The notes under the pieces were generated by a model that was not told the DNA's origin, did no database searches, and worked only from the letters and a program-made list of their open reading frames with translations. This document shows, in pieces, positions 51,300 through 58,788 of a stretch of DNA of 64,000 nucleotides (position 1 is the stretch's first letter; each line of letters starts with the position of its first letter). The position numbers and the translations under genes are program-made. This stretch comes from Microcaldota archaeon (GTDB lineage: Archaea > Micrarchaeota > Micrarchaeia > Anstonellales > Anstonellaceae), in contig JAOAJF010000001.1 in NCBI GenBank assembly GCA_026414325.1, positions 14,898-78,897 on the forward strand, read 5' to 3'.

Positions 51300-51321
51300 T
51301 CTTTTTCTACTTGATAGTCTT

Positions 51322-51459
51322 ATGGATTTAGAATTTATATTTGCTGTTACATCTATTTTTATTTTCGCTATTCTAAGCTATTTAAGTTTTAAGGAGGCTT
51401 CAAAAAAAGAATGGAAAGAGCTCTCTGAGAAAATAAAAAAAAGAAATAAAAAACTCTAA
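51322..51459 (+). CDS. Small membrane protein, 45 residues
   Basis: MDLEFIFAVTSIFIFAILSY forms one membrane helix and is followed by a strongly basic tail (FKEASKKEWKELSEKIKKRN). This gene is shorter than most annotation cut-offs, but its start has a correctly spaced TATA element shared with divergent mvk, and it fills an otherwise empty gap up to dph5, three bases away. Function unknown. Confidence 0.5.
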   Translation: MDLEFIFAVTSIFIFAILSYLSFKEASKKEWKELSEKIKKRNKKL

Positions 51460-51462
51460 AAC

Positions 51463-52239
51463 CTAATCGCTTTCCTTTTGCAATATTTGAAAATACTCCT
51501 CTTCTACAAAATGCATTTTTGAAGGAATTATTATTACTGCCGGCCCAACTATATCTTCTTTTTTTTCTAATAATTTTTCTATTCTACCTGCCCAAATCTT
51601 TTGATTTTCTCTTCCAAGACAAGAAAGTACAATTATTCTATCTTTTTGTGTTAGAATTTTTTGTTTAGCCTTTTTTTGTGCCAAAAAAATTATTTCAAGG
51701 GCCTTTTTTGCACTCATCGCCCCTAATTCTTTATCTATATCTAAAAGGCAGAGGCTATGTGCATCTATTTTTTTGTTTGTTTTAATTATTTTTAAAAACG
51801 AAGTAGGTTGATATTTTTCCTTCCAATATGCAATCGTGCAAATCTTTCCAAATCTGTAAACCTGTAAGCCACTTGTAGATATGGCTGCACTCAAAATCGA
51901 GGAATTATGAATTATTTTTATTTTATGATTAAGTTTTTTACAACTTATAACAAGAGAGATGTGAGTTGTTGCTATTAGAGGATCTCCACACACAATCAAA
52001 GCACAATCCTCTTTTTCTAGCTGATCTAAAATAATTTTTTCATTTTCAACCTCCTCTCGTTCTAGCAAAATTATTTTTTTTGACAAAATATTTTCAATTT
52101 TTTTAACTTCTTCTTCTTCCAAAAAACTTGTATATCTTTCAATAAAAATTTTATTTATTTTTTTAAGTATTTTCAATGCCTCTAAACTTAGCCCACTAGC
52201 AGAACCTATCCCAAGACCTATTAAATAAAACGTTGCCAT
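51463..52239 (-). CDS. dph5: Diphthine synthase
   Basis: S-adenosylmethionine-dependent methyltransferase that builds the diphthamide precursor on elongation factor 2. N-terminal FYLIGLGIGSASGLSLEALKILKK (tetrapyrrole-methylase fold), RYTSFL, ALIVCGDPLIATTHISLV (about 85-102), HNSSILSAAISTSGLQVYRFGK, and SLCLLDID. I start at the ATG at 52239 because a TTTAAAAA-type TATA lies 26-28 bases upstream; 258 residues is the family length. The longer frame upstream would run into the promoter. Confidence 0.93.
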   Translation of the reverse strand: MATFYLIGLGIGSASGLSLEALKILKKINKIFIERYTSFLEEEEVKKIENILSKKIILLEREEVENEKIILDQLEKEDCALIVCGDPLIATTHISLVISCKKLNHKIKIIHNSSILSAAISTSGLQVYRFGKICTIAYWKEKYQPTSFLKIIKTNKKIDAHSLCLLDIDKELGAMSAKKALEIIFLAQKKAKQKILTQKDRIIVLSCLGRENQKIWAGRIEKLLEKKEDIVGPAVIIIPSKMHFVEEEYFQILQKESD

Positions 52240-52260
52240 ACTTTTGTTTTGGATATTTAT

Positions 52261-52270
52261 TTTTTTAAAC
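52261..52270. promoter_or_regulatory. TATA element shared by dph5 and nreA
   Basis: TTTTTTAAAC has its TTTAAA core (centre 52266.5) 27.5 bases from the dph5 start (52239) and 25.5 bases from the nreA start (52292). The two genes' starts are only 53 bases apart, so the element is nearly symmetric between them. Confidence 0.55.
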
Positions 52271-52291
52271 CTAAAACACATAAATTTTTTG

Positions 52292-53494
52292 ATGGATGTA
52301 CTTTCCTTGTTAAAAAAATCAAAAATTAAACTTAGAGCAAGTGGGCCAGATAATCTTTGCCCAATTTGTAAAAAAAATGGTAGGGTGCACTGCCCACATA
52401 AACCTTTAATAAAAATAAAAAAATTAGCTGTGTTTGAGAAGGATTATTTTTTTGGTCCAACCCCGCCAAATGTTTTTGTTCCACATAACAATTATCCAAA
52501 TATTTTTCCACAACAAATCTTTTTATTAGATGGAAAAATAAATGCTAATCCAAGTTCTTGGTATGGTTGGGATTTTAAAAAAATAATTTATGCTTCTGCA
52601 ATGCAGCTTAGAGCAAGTTTTGCTCAGCATTCTAGCCAATCCATTGAAAAACTCCAAGAGAGTATTCTTTCAATAAAACCAGTAGATCTTGAAGCAAATT
52701 ATTTAAAAAAACCAAGCTTATTTGTAAATTTTGATCAAGTTTCCTATCCTCTTGGTCCTAAAGCAGTAGTAGATAAAATCTCTCTGGCTTCTAATCCTTC
52801 AATACCTAAAAAAGTAGATAGTCTGCTACAAGAAAATATTCCAATCACTTTAGCAGTTAAAGAGCTTCTAGAGCATGGTTTTGATGAATTTTATATCTCT
52901 AGAGTTTTAAGTGCTGCTTTATTAGGCAAAGAAAGAAATAAAAAATTTGTACCAACTAGGTGGTCCATAACAGCAACAGATTCTATCTTAGCAAGATTTT
53001 ATATAAATAAAATCAAAAATTTTGGCTCTATAGATAAATTTTTTGTTTATGAAAATTTTTATTTAGCAAACAAATTTAGCATAATTCTTTTTCCTGGAAA
53101 TTGGGAATTTGAAAACATTGAATGCTGGTGTGCCTCTAAAGAGGTATTTTCGATTTCTCAGGAAAGAGAAGGATATTTTGGAAGGACCAGCTATGCCTCT
53201 AAACAAGGAGGGGGATATTATGCAACTTTAGTTGCAATAGCAGAAAAATTATTTAAATTATTAAAAAAGCAGGCAAAAGTTCTAGTAATTAGGGAGATTA
53301 TGCCTGATTATGACCTACCTGTTGGGGTGTGGGAGATACGAGAAAATGTTAGGCATGCTTTTGAAAAAGAACCAAAAAAATTTGAAACTAAAAGCGAGTT
53401 ATTTAATTATCTTTCAACTTCTCTTTTTTTAGAATTTAAAAACTATCTAAAATATAGCAAAATTCTCACTCAATCTACACTCAAGGATTATTAA
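52292..53494 (+). CDS. nreA: NreA-type archaeal DNA repair protein
   Basis: 400-residue archaeal protein of the Nre family, linked to DNA repair and PCNA. N-terminal CPICKKNGRVHCPHKP is a zinc-finger-like cluster, YFFGPTPPNVFVPHNNYPNI and the VPTRWSITATDSILARF motif are the family signature. The end QSTLKDY fits a PCNA-interacting peptide of the QxxLxxF/Y kind. I start at the ATG at 52292 from the TATA spacing; an earlier frame start would put an unrelated 16-residue extension. Divergent from dph5. Confidence 0.9.
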   Translation: MDVLSLLKKSKIKLRASGPDNLCPICKKNGRVHCPHKPLIKIKKLAVFEKDYFFGPTPPNVFVPHNNYPNIFPQQIFLLDGKINANPSSWYGWDFKKIIYASAMQLRASFAQHSSQSIEKLQESILSIKPVDLEANYLKKPSLFVNFDQVSYPLGPKAVVDKISLASNPSIPKKVDSLLQENIPITLAVKELLEHGFDEFYISRVLSAALLGKERNKKFVPTRWSITATDSILARFYINKIKNFGSIDKFFVYENFYLANKFSIILFPGNWEFENIECWCASKEVFSISQEREGYFGRTSYASKQGGGYYATLVAIAEKLFKLLKKQAKVLVIREIMPDYDLPVGVWEIRENVRHAFEKEPKKFETKSELFNYLSTSLFLEFKNYLKYSKILTQSTLKDY

Positions 53495-53603
53495 TTATTC
53501 TATTTATTATTAATTATTCTAATTTATTCCAAAACTTACAACAAAAGATTTATAAACACTCATTTTCATATATTTATTATAACATTTTTAATGGTGATAA
53601 CTT

Positions 53604-54434
53604 ATGTCCAAGGTTAAAAGATTAGGTGTTGCTATTATAGCTGCAGCTACATTCATAATAGGAAGTGCTTTATATAAACAATGCCAAGGCCCAGAACCTT
53701 CTAAAATCCAGAGAATAGAGCAAAGAATAGAACAAAAAGCACCTAAAAAAGATTTTTTTGTTAAATTGCTAGAAGAAGCCCCTCTGCCTTACTCTACAAC
53801 TGTATTAAAAAAAGGCCAAAATTCTGAGCTTAATTCTTCTTTATCAGATAATCCTTATTCTAATCAATCAATTACTGAAGCTATAAGAATAGGTGTTATC
53901 CCCGAAAAAACAAATCAAGAAATAAATCAAAAAGATATTTGTGCTCATTTAGGAATCACAAGTTCTGTCTCTTCTAATCAACCTACTGCTAAACAAGGGG
54001 ATAGTATTACTAAAACTAAAACAGAAAAAAAGCAAGAGACAAAAAACAAAGAGAAAAATCAACCTCTTGCTAAAAACACACCACCACAAGTTCCAGAAAC
54101 ACAACCCACTACTAATCAAGAAGTTCAACCCCTTTCAATTCCTCAAGAACAAGGAGAAAGACAAGATAGCCAAGAAAGTTTAGAGCCACAAAACATTCTT
54201 GAAAGAAAAGTTCTAAATTTAGTTGGCTATTCTGGCTTAGCTGTTTATAGATTAATAGATGGAGTTAAAAGCGTGAAACAAATAATAAACGAAAGTGGTT
54301 TTAGTGAGCAAACGGTACTCGATATTTTATCAATTCTCCGTAGTAATAATCTAATTCATTTTGGGCAAACGTCTACAGAAAAAAATACAGAAAAAAAAGT
54401 AATTATTAATATACAAATCAAGCGAAATAAGTAG
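53604..54434 (+). CDS. Membrane-anchored protein with disordered linker and winged-helix end
   Basis: 276 residues. One N-terminal membrane helix (about 6-24) is followed by about 150 residues of Gln/Lys/Ser/Thr/Pro-rich, presumably disordered linker. The C-terminal 70 residues look like a winged helix: LVGYSGLAVYRLIDGVKSVKQIINESGFSEQTVLDILSILRSNNLIHFG. If the helix is a signal anchor, the DNA-binding-like domain could be inside or outside depending on topology; MSKVKR-basic N-terminus favours N-in, which would place the domain outside. GGTGATAACTT precedes the ATG. Unknown function. Confidence 0.68.
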   Translation: MSKVKRLGVAIIAAATFIIGSALYKQCQGPEPSKIQRIEQRIEQKAPKKDFFVKLLEEAPLPYSTTVLKKGQNSELNSSLSDNPYSNQSITEAIRIGVIPEKTNQEINQKDICAHLGITSSVSSNQPTAKQGDSITKTKTEKKQETKNKEKNQPLAKNTPPQVPETQPTTNQEVQPLSIPQEQGERQDSQESLEPQNILERKVLNLVGYSGLAVYRLIDGVKSVKQIINESGFSEQTVLDILSILRSNNLIHFGQTSTEKNTEKKVIINIQIKRNK

Positions 54435-54576
54435 CTCCTTCTTTTTATTTTTTCTTTCTTTTTCTTTCTTTTATCCTCTTTTACTTAGTGTAATATTTTT
54501 GGTTTAGTTTTAGGGTTTAGGCTATTGAAAAGTTTTTTATTTATTGTAGTTGTTAATTTTTAAAGGAGGGAATGGA
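54435..54576 (+). terminator. Pyrimidine-tract terminator and spacer before the ferritin-like gene
   Basis: The first 50 bases after the stop are a long T/C-rich run with several T clusters, the archaeal terminator type. The rest (about 54485-54562) contains TA-rich sequence and ends in AAAGGAGGG, the ribosome site of the next gene. I see no other coding potential. Confidence 0.5.
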
Positions 54577-55074
54577 ATGGGAACAGTAGCAAGAAAGATA
54601 GTAAAAGGCGATGTAAATAAAACCATCGAGCTACTAAATAAAGCTTTAGCTGATGAGTGGCTAGCATTTTATCAATACTGGGTTGGGGCTTTGGTAGTGG
54701 AAGGCCCACTTAGGCCAGATGTACAAGAGGAATTAGAAGAACATGCAAAAGAAGAATTTGAACATGCTAACATGCTAGCTAAAAGAATAATCGAGCTTGG
54801 TGGAGAGCCAATTTTAAATCCAAATCAATTAGAAAAATATTCTAATTGTGGCTATGATGAGCCAAAAGATTTTCATGTGCTAAAAATTTTAGATCAAAAT
54901 ATTAAAGGTGAGCAATGCGCAATAGAAGTTTATTCTTCGATTTTAGAAAATTTAAAGGGAGATCCGATAACTTTTAACCTAATTAGAAAAATAATGGAAG
55001 ACGAAGTGGAGCATGAGCAAGAGCTAGAAGATTTAAAAAAAGATATTCTTTTAATTGGAAAAACAAAACAATAG
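54577..55074 (+). CDS. Ferritin-like di-iron protein (bacterioferritin/Dps-like)
   Basis: 165 residues, four-helix bundle. Iron ligands are visible: Glu in ADEWLAFYQYWVGA (helix A), EEHAKEEFEHA (helix B), KGEQCAIEVYSS (helix C) and EDEVEHEQELED (helix D), the pairs of the ferroxidase site. It would store or oxidise iron and protect against peroxide. The start at 54577 follows a strong AAAGGAGGG site seven bases upstream; another ATG at 54572 is out of frame. Followed 12 bases later by lemA. Confidence 0.9.
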   Translation: MGTVARKIVKGDVNKTIELLNKALADEWLAFYQYWVGALVVEGPLRPDVQEELEEHAKEEFEHANMLAKRIIELGGEPILNPNQLEKYSNCGYDEPKDFHVLKILDQNIKGEQCAIEVYSSILENLKGDPITFNLIRKIMEDEVEHEQELEDLKKDILLIGKTKQ

Positions 55075-55086
55075 GGTGTGTTGTCT

Positions 55087-55632
55087 ATGTTGTGGATACT
55101 GGGTTTATTAATACTGGCGGTTTTAGTCTACGTCTTTTTATACAACCATTTAGTTAATCTCAAGGCAAGAATAGAAAATGCTTGGGCTCAAATAGATGTT
55201 CAGCTAAAAAAGAGATATGACTTAGTCCCAAATCTAGTAGAAACAGTTAAAGCTTATGCTAAGCATGAAAAGCAGCTTTTTGAAAATGTTACTCAGGCAA
55301 GAACTGCTGCATTAAACGCAACAAATCTTAAAGAAAAAGCAAAAGCAGAATCTCAACTCTCTGCTGCTTTAAAATCTATTTTTGCTGTCGCCGAAAACTA
55401 CCCTCAATTAAGAGCATCTGAAAACTTCAAACTTTTACAAGAGCAGCTTGATGCTATTGAATCAAAAATCGCATATTCTAGGCAATTTTACAACGATGCA
55501 GTTTTAGAATACAACAGTACAATTCAGCAAATTCCTTATAACTTCATAGCCTCAATTCATAACTTTACTTTAAAAGAATACTTCAAAATCGAAGAAACAG
55601 AAAAACAAAATGTAAAAGTTTCATTCGACTAA
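55087..55632 (+). CDS. lemA: LemA family membrane protein
   Basis: 181 residues: one N-terminal membrane helix (about 3-20), then a long helical bundle. The family signature NLKARIENAWAQIDVQLKKRYDLVPNLVETVK is nearly perfect, and FYNDAVLEYNSTIQQIPYNF closes the domain. LemA proteins partner with M48 peptidase HtpX, encoded next. I use the ATG at 55087 with GGGTG eight bases upstream rather than the GTG at 55078. Confidence 0.93.
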   Translation: MLWILGLLILAVLVYVFLYNHLVNLKARIENAWAQIDVQLKKRYDLVPNLVETVKAYAKHEKQLFENVTQARTAALNATNLKEKAKAESQLSAALKSIFAVAENYPQLRASENFKLLQEQLDAIESKIAYSRQFYNDAVLEYNSTIQQIPYNFIASIHNFTLKEYFKIEETEKQNVKVSFD

Positions 55633-55670
55633 ATTCATAATCTTTAAGACTAAGCTAAGGTGGAATTAAA

Positions 55671-56573
55671 ATGGTTTCATTCTGGGATGTACAAAACAAA
55701 AATAAACTTTATTCCTATCTTTTAGCTTTAGTCGTATTTTTAATTTTACTTTCTTTATTTGCTCTTTTTTCTTTTATACTCGGAGACAACATTATTTTCA
55801 TACTTTTCTTCGGATTATTTACTATAATCTATCCACTTATAACTTATTTTTACTCGCATAAAATAGTTCTTCGTCTTACTGGAGCCCAACCAGCTGACCC
55901 AATCAAAGATATCTATTTAATAAATGTTGGAGAAGGTTTGGCCCTTGCAGCAGGACTAAAAAAACCACCTAAATTTTACATTTTAGAAGACCCTTCACCA
56001 AATGCTTTTGCAACCGGGCCTGATCCAGATAATGCAGTTGTGGTTGTAACTAGAGGCTTGCTTAATATTGCAAATCGCCAGGAACTAGAAGGAGTTATAG
56101 CCCACGAGTTAAGCCACATAAAAAATTATGACACTCGTTTTATGACAGTAGTGGTAGTGATGGTTGGCCTAATCGGATTTTTAGCATCCATTCTATCTCG
56201 TTCTGTTTTACACTCTAGCCTGGATTCAAGAAATAGGCGAGGTGGAAATATATTTATTTTATTATTGATTTTTCTAGCAGCAGTGCTCACTCCAATAATT
56301 GCAAATCTTGTAGGTTTAGCTATCTCAAGAAAAAGAGAATATTTAGCAGATGCCTCTGCAGCTCAGCTCACAAGAAATCCTGAAGGGCTTGCCTCTGCTT
56401 TAGAAAAAATAAAAAATGCAGCAAAATCCCAATTTGATTATGGTCCAGCAAGAGCACTTTTTATCTCTGATCCTCAAAAAGAAGAAAAACAATCTTTTTT
56501 CCAAAAATTTTCAAATCTTTTTTCAACTCATCCCCCAATTGATGAAAGAATAAAGATTTTGCGCTCTATGTAA
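55671..56573 (+). CDS. htpX: HtpX-type M48 membrane zinc protease
   Basis: 300 residues. Two N-terminal membrane helices, the zinc site VIAHELSHIKNYDTRF (about 143), two more helices (about 163-184 and 196-218), then the third ligand region REYLADASAAQLTRNPEGLASAL, and STHPPIDERIKIL at the end. It degrades misfolded membrane proteins. Order and spacing with lemA (38 bases) are the usual lemA-htpX unit; AAGGTGG lies upstream of the ATG. It converges with dtdA without a gap. Confidence 0.94.
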   Translation: MVSFWDVQNKNKLYSYLLALVVFLILLSLFALFSFILGDNIIFILFFGLFTIIYPLITYFYSHKIVLRLTGAQPADPIKDIYLINVGEGLALAAGLKKPPKFYILEDPSPNAFATGPDPDNAVVVVTRGLLNIANRQELEGVIAHELSHIKNYDTRFMTVVVVMVGLIGFLASILSRSVLHSSLDSRNRRGGNIFILLLIFLAAVLTPIIANLVGLAISRKREYLADASAAQLTRNPEGLASALEKIKNAAKSQFDYGPARALFISDPQKEEKQSFFQKFSNLFSTHPPIDERIKILRSM

Positions 56574-57434
56574 TTAAACAAATTCGTATTTTATTTTTAG
56601 CTCTTTGGAAATATTTACAATTTTTTCTTTTTGTGCCTTGTCTACTCCTTTTTTATCTATTAAAATTCCTTCTATTTTTTCAAAATTTTTCTTGATTGCT
56701 TCTTGAACTATATCTCTATCTATCTGCTCTATTCTGTATTTTGGACAAATATGGCTTATTGCTATTTCTTCTCCATCAATTAACCTTTTTCCAAGAACAT
56801 AATCTGTAAACTTTGGTGCATAGTGGCCCCCACCAAATCCAATATAAGTTTTATATTCTGGGCTTTTTACTAAAAGTGCACTAAATAGTGCTCCAGCTAT
56901 TATTTTTCCAGCTAAGGGATTTTCCCACTCTTCTTTATCTGAGCCAATCTCAACAAATATTAATGGTTTTTTCTCTTCTATTGTTGGGCCATGATGATCA
57001 ACCTCTAATGAGACATTCCAATTCAAATTATTTTTTTTATTTTCTTGTTCGATATATTTTAATATTTGTTTTATTTTGCAGCCAAAAGAATAGTTTAATG
57101 TTTTTGGTTTACCTCCATAACCTGCTTCTGCCCAGTTTCCAGGAACATGAACAGTTAGGGAAGGAAATTTTTTTTCTGATTTGTGGCTTGAGGCATATAA
57201 AAAATACTCTTCAGTCATATGTGCAGTTGGTTTTACTTCTAAAATTTCTACATTTTGTCCATAGGCAAATAATTTTGTACAGCAGCTAGTTTTTCCACAA
57301 GCACTAAAAAAAAGATTCTGGCCATTTTCTTGCCATGCAAAATGCTCTTTTAAATTTCTTATAATGTTTAAAGAGGCTGGATTTTTAGTAGAATATAAAA
57401 TTGCACCTTTTTTAGTCTCTATTTTTTGTCTCAT
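56574..57434 (-). CDS. dtdA: D-aminoacyl-tRNA deacylase (DTD2/GEK1 type)
   Basis: Removes D-amino acids mischarged on tRNA; this is the archaeal/plant form. 286 residues with VHVPGNWAEAGYGGKPKTLN (about 95-114), LEVDHHGPTIEEKKPLIFVEIGSDKEEWENPLAG (about 147-180), and IGFGGGHYAPKFTDYVL. All are strong family motifs. Divergent from the ThiF-type gene with a shared TATA element. Confidence 0.94.
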   Translation of the reverse strand: MRQKIETKKGAILYSTKNPASLNIIRNLKEHFAWQENGQNLFFSACGKTSCCTKLFAYGQNVEILEVKPTAHMTEEYFLYASSHKSEKKFPSLTVHVPGNWAEAGYGGKPKTLNYSFGCKIKQILKYIEQENKKNNLNWNVSLEVDHHGPTIEEKKPLIFVEIGSDKEEWENPLAGKIIAGALFSALLVKSPEYKTYIGFGGGHYAPKFTDYVLGKRLIDGEEIAISHICPKYRIEQIDRDIVQEAIKKNFEKIEGILIDKKGVDKAQKEKIVNISKELKIKYEFV

Positions 57435-57455
57435 AAATAAGTTTGTTATGTTAAA

Positions 57456-57465
57456 CTTTTAAATT
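57456..57465. promoter_or_regulatory. TATA element shared by dtdA and the ThiF-type gene
   Basis: CTTTTAAATT has its TTTAAA core (centre 57460.5) 26.5 bases from the dtdA start (57434) and 24.5 bases from the ThiF-type start (57485). The starts are 51 bases apart. Confidence 0.5.
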
Positions 57466-57484
57466 CTTGTTTATTTATTTTTTT

Positions 57485-58219
57485 ATGCAAAAACCATGGT
57501 TTTATAGAAATCTTGGTCCAATTTCTATTCAAGAGCAAAAGCTTTTGTTTTCTTCTGGCATGGTGGTTTGTGGGGTTGGGGGGGTTGGTGGTATTTGTAA
57601 TGAATTATTAGTTCGTGCAGGGCTAGGTAGGCTCTTAACAATAGATTTTGATAAATTTGAAAAAACAAATCTAAATAGACAAATTCATTGCACTTTAGAT
57701 GTTCTTGAACAAGAGAAAGTAGCTGTTTTAGAAAAAAAACTTCTAAATATTAATCCAAAATTAAAATTTGTAAAAATAAATCAAAAACTAACCCCTCAAA
57801 CTTTTCTATATTTTAAAAATTCAATAAAAAATTTTAGACCAAAATTAATTTTAGATGCTTTTGACAATGCTCAAGCAAGAGTTCTTATTTATAGAATTTC
57901 TAAAGAGCTTGATATTCCATATCTTTTTGCAGCTTGCTCTAAATCAAGAGGAATTATCTCCTTATTTTTAAAAAAACAAAATATGGAAAAATTACTAAAT
58001 CTCCCCTCTTTTAACTTAGAATTAAATGAGGCTTATAATTCTTTAGCAAATTTTCCAACAGGGCTTGCAGCCTGGGGTCCAACTACAAATCTTGTCGGAG
58101 CTCTTGCAACAAACGCAGCATTAAATTTTATTCTAAAAAGAAAAGGTTATCCTCTGGCTCCAAATTATTGGTCGATCTCAGGGCAAGAGAAAAAAATTTT
58201 TTCATATTCAAAATTTTAA
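57485..58219 (+). CDS. ThiF/MoeB/E1-like adenylating protein
   Basis: 244 residues of the ubiquitin-activating E1-like superfamily. The ATP-binding loop is VVCGVGGVGGICNELLVRAGLGRLLTIDFDKFEKTNLNRQ (about 29-67), and ILDAFDNAQARVLIYR follows. The catalytic Cys and the zinc-binding C-terminal pairs of MoeB-like proteins are not clear, so the sub-type (sulphur transfer or tRNA threonylcarbamoyl cyclisation, TcdA-like) is open. I start at the ATG at 57485 by TATA spacing. No ThiS/MoaD-like gene is adjacent. Converges with the winged-helix gene. Confidence 0.85.
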   Translation: MQKPWFYRNLGPISIQEQKLLFSSGMVVCGVGGVGGICNELLVRAGLGRLLTIDFDKFEKTNLNRQIHCTLDVLEQEKVAVLEKKLLNINPKLKFVKINQKLTPQTFLYFKNSIKNFRPKLILDAFDNAQARVLIYRISKELDIPYLFAACSKSRGIISLFLKKQNMEKLLNLPSFNLELNEAYNSLANFPTGLAAWGPTTNLVGALATNAALNFILKRKGYPLAPNYWSISGQEKKIFSYSKF

Positions 58220-58681
58220 TTAGTCCTTCATAGTTTTTAGTATCTCGATTGCTTTTTTTATTTTTTCAAAAGCCAATTTTATATTCTCCAAGTATATTTG
58301 TTCCAAAGCAGGGCCAAGCTCTTTGTTTTCTGCCAAAGAAGGAATAACAAAAACATAGCGATTTTCTTTTTTTGTAATAATCCCTTTCTTTTTTAACTGA
58401 AGTAAATGGTACATAATCGATTTAAAACTAGCTTTTTTTTCTCTTAAACTATTTACTTTTTGCTCTATGTCCTTTGCTGTTGGCTCAATATCATTAAAAT
58501 GAAAATATAAAAGAGCTTCTACTATATCAAAAATTAGTGTTCTAGACTCGTTTAATTGAACCAAGCCTAAGGATAAACAAAGATATCTAATTAAGCCTTT
58601 TTTTGTTAATTTTACCTGGCTTAAAAGTTGCATATCCCTTACTAAATACTCGTTAATTATAAGTTCTTTTTCTGGTATCAT
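58220..58681 (-). CDS. Winged-helix DNA-binding protein (153 residues)
   Basis: The pattern LLSQVKLTKKGLIRYLCLSLGLVQLNESRTLIFDIVEALLYFHF (about 20-62) followed by a second helical part with SIMYHLLQLKKKGIITKKENRYVFVI (about 89-114) describes a winged helix preceded by a helical domain, seen as uncharacterised regulators across archaea. No ligand domain. Converges with the ThiF-type gene without a gap. Confidence 0.72.
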   Translation of the reverse strand: MIPEKELIINEYLVRDMQLLSQVKLTKKGLIRYLCLSLGLVQLNESRTLIFDIVEALLYFHFNDIEPTAKDIEQKVNSLREKKASFKSIMYHLLQLKKKGIITKKENRYVFVIPSLAENKELGPALEQIYLENIKLAFEKIKKAIEILKTMKD

Positions 58682-58757
58682 AAAAAACTAATTTTCTTTA
58701 CAATTAATAATTTTTAAACATTGCTAAGTTTTTCAAGTTTTTTATATAAAACATACA

Positions 58758-58765
58758 TTTATAAA
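58758..58765 (+). promoter_or_regulatory. TATA box of the 876-residue gene
   Basis: TTTATAAA is centred 27.5 bases before the ATG at 58789. Confidence 0.5.
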
Positions 58766-58788
58766 TTTTACAACACACATTTTTTTTT

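Noticed and set aside
56888..57289. 133-residue plus-strand frame
   Set aside because: Opposite dtdA, whose motifs are clear on the other strand.
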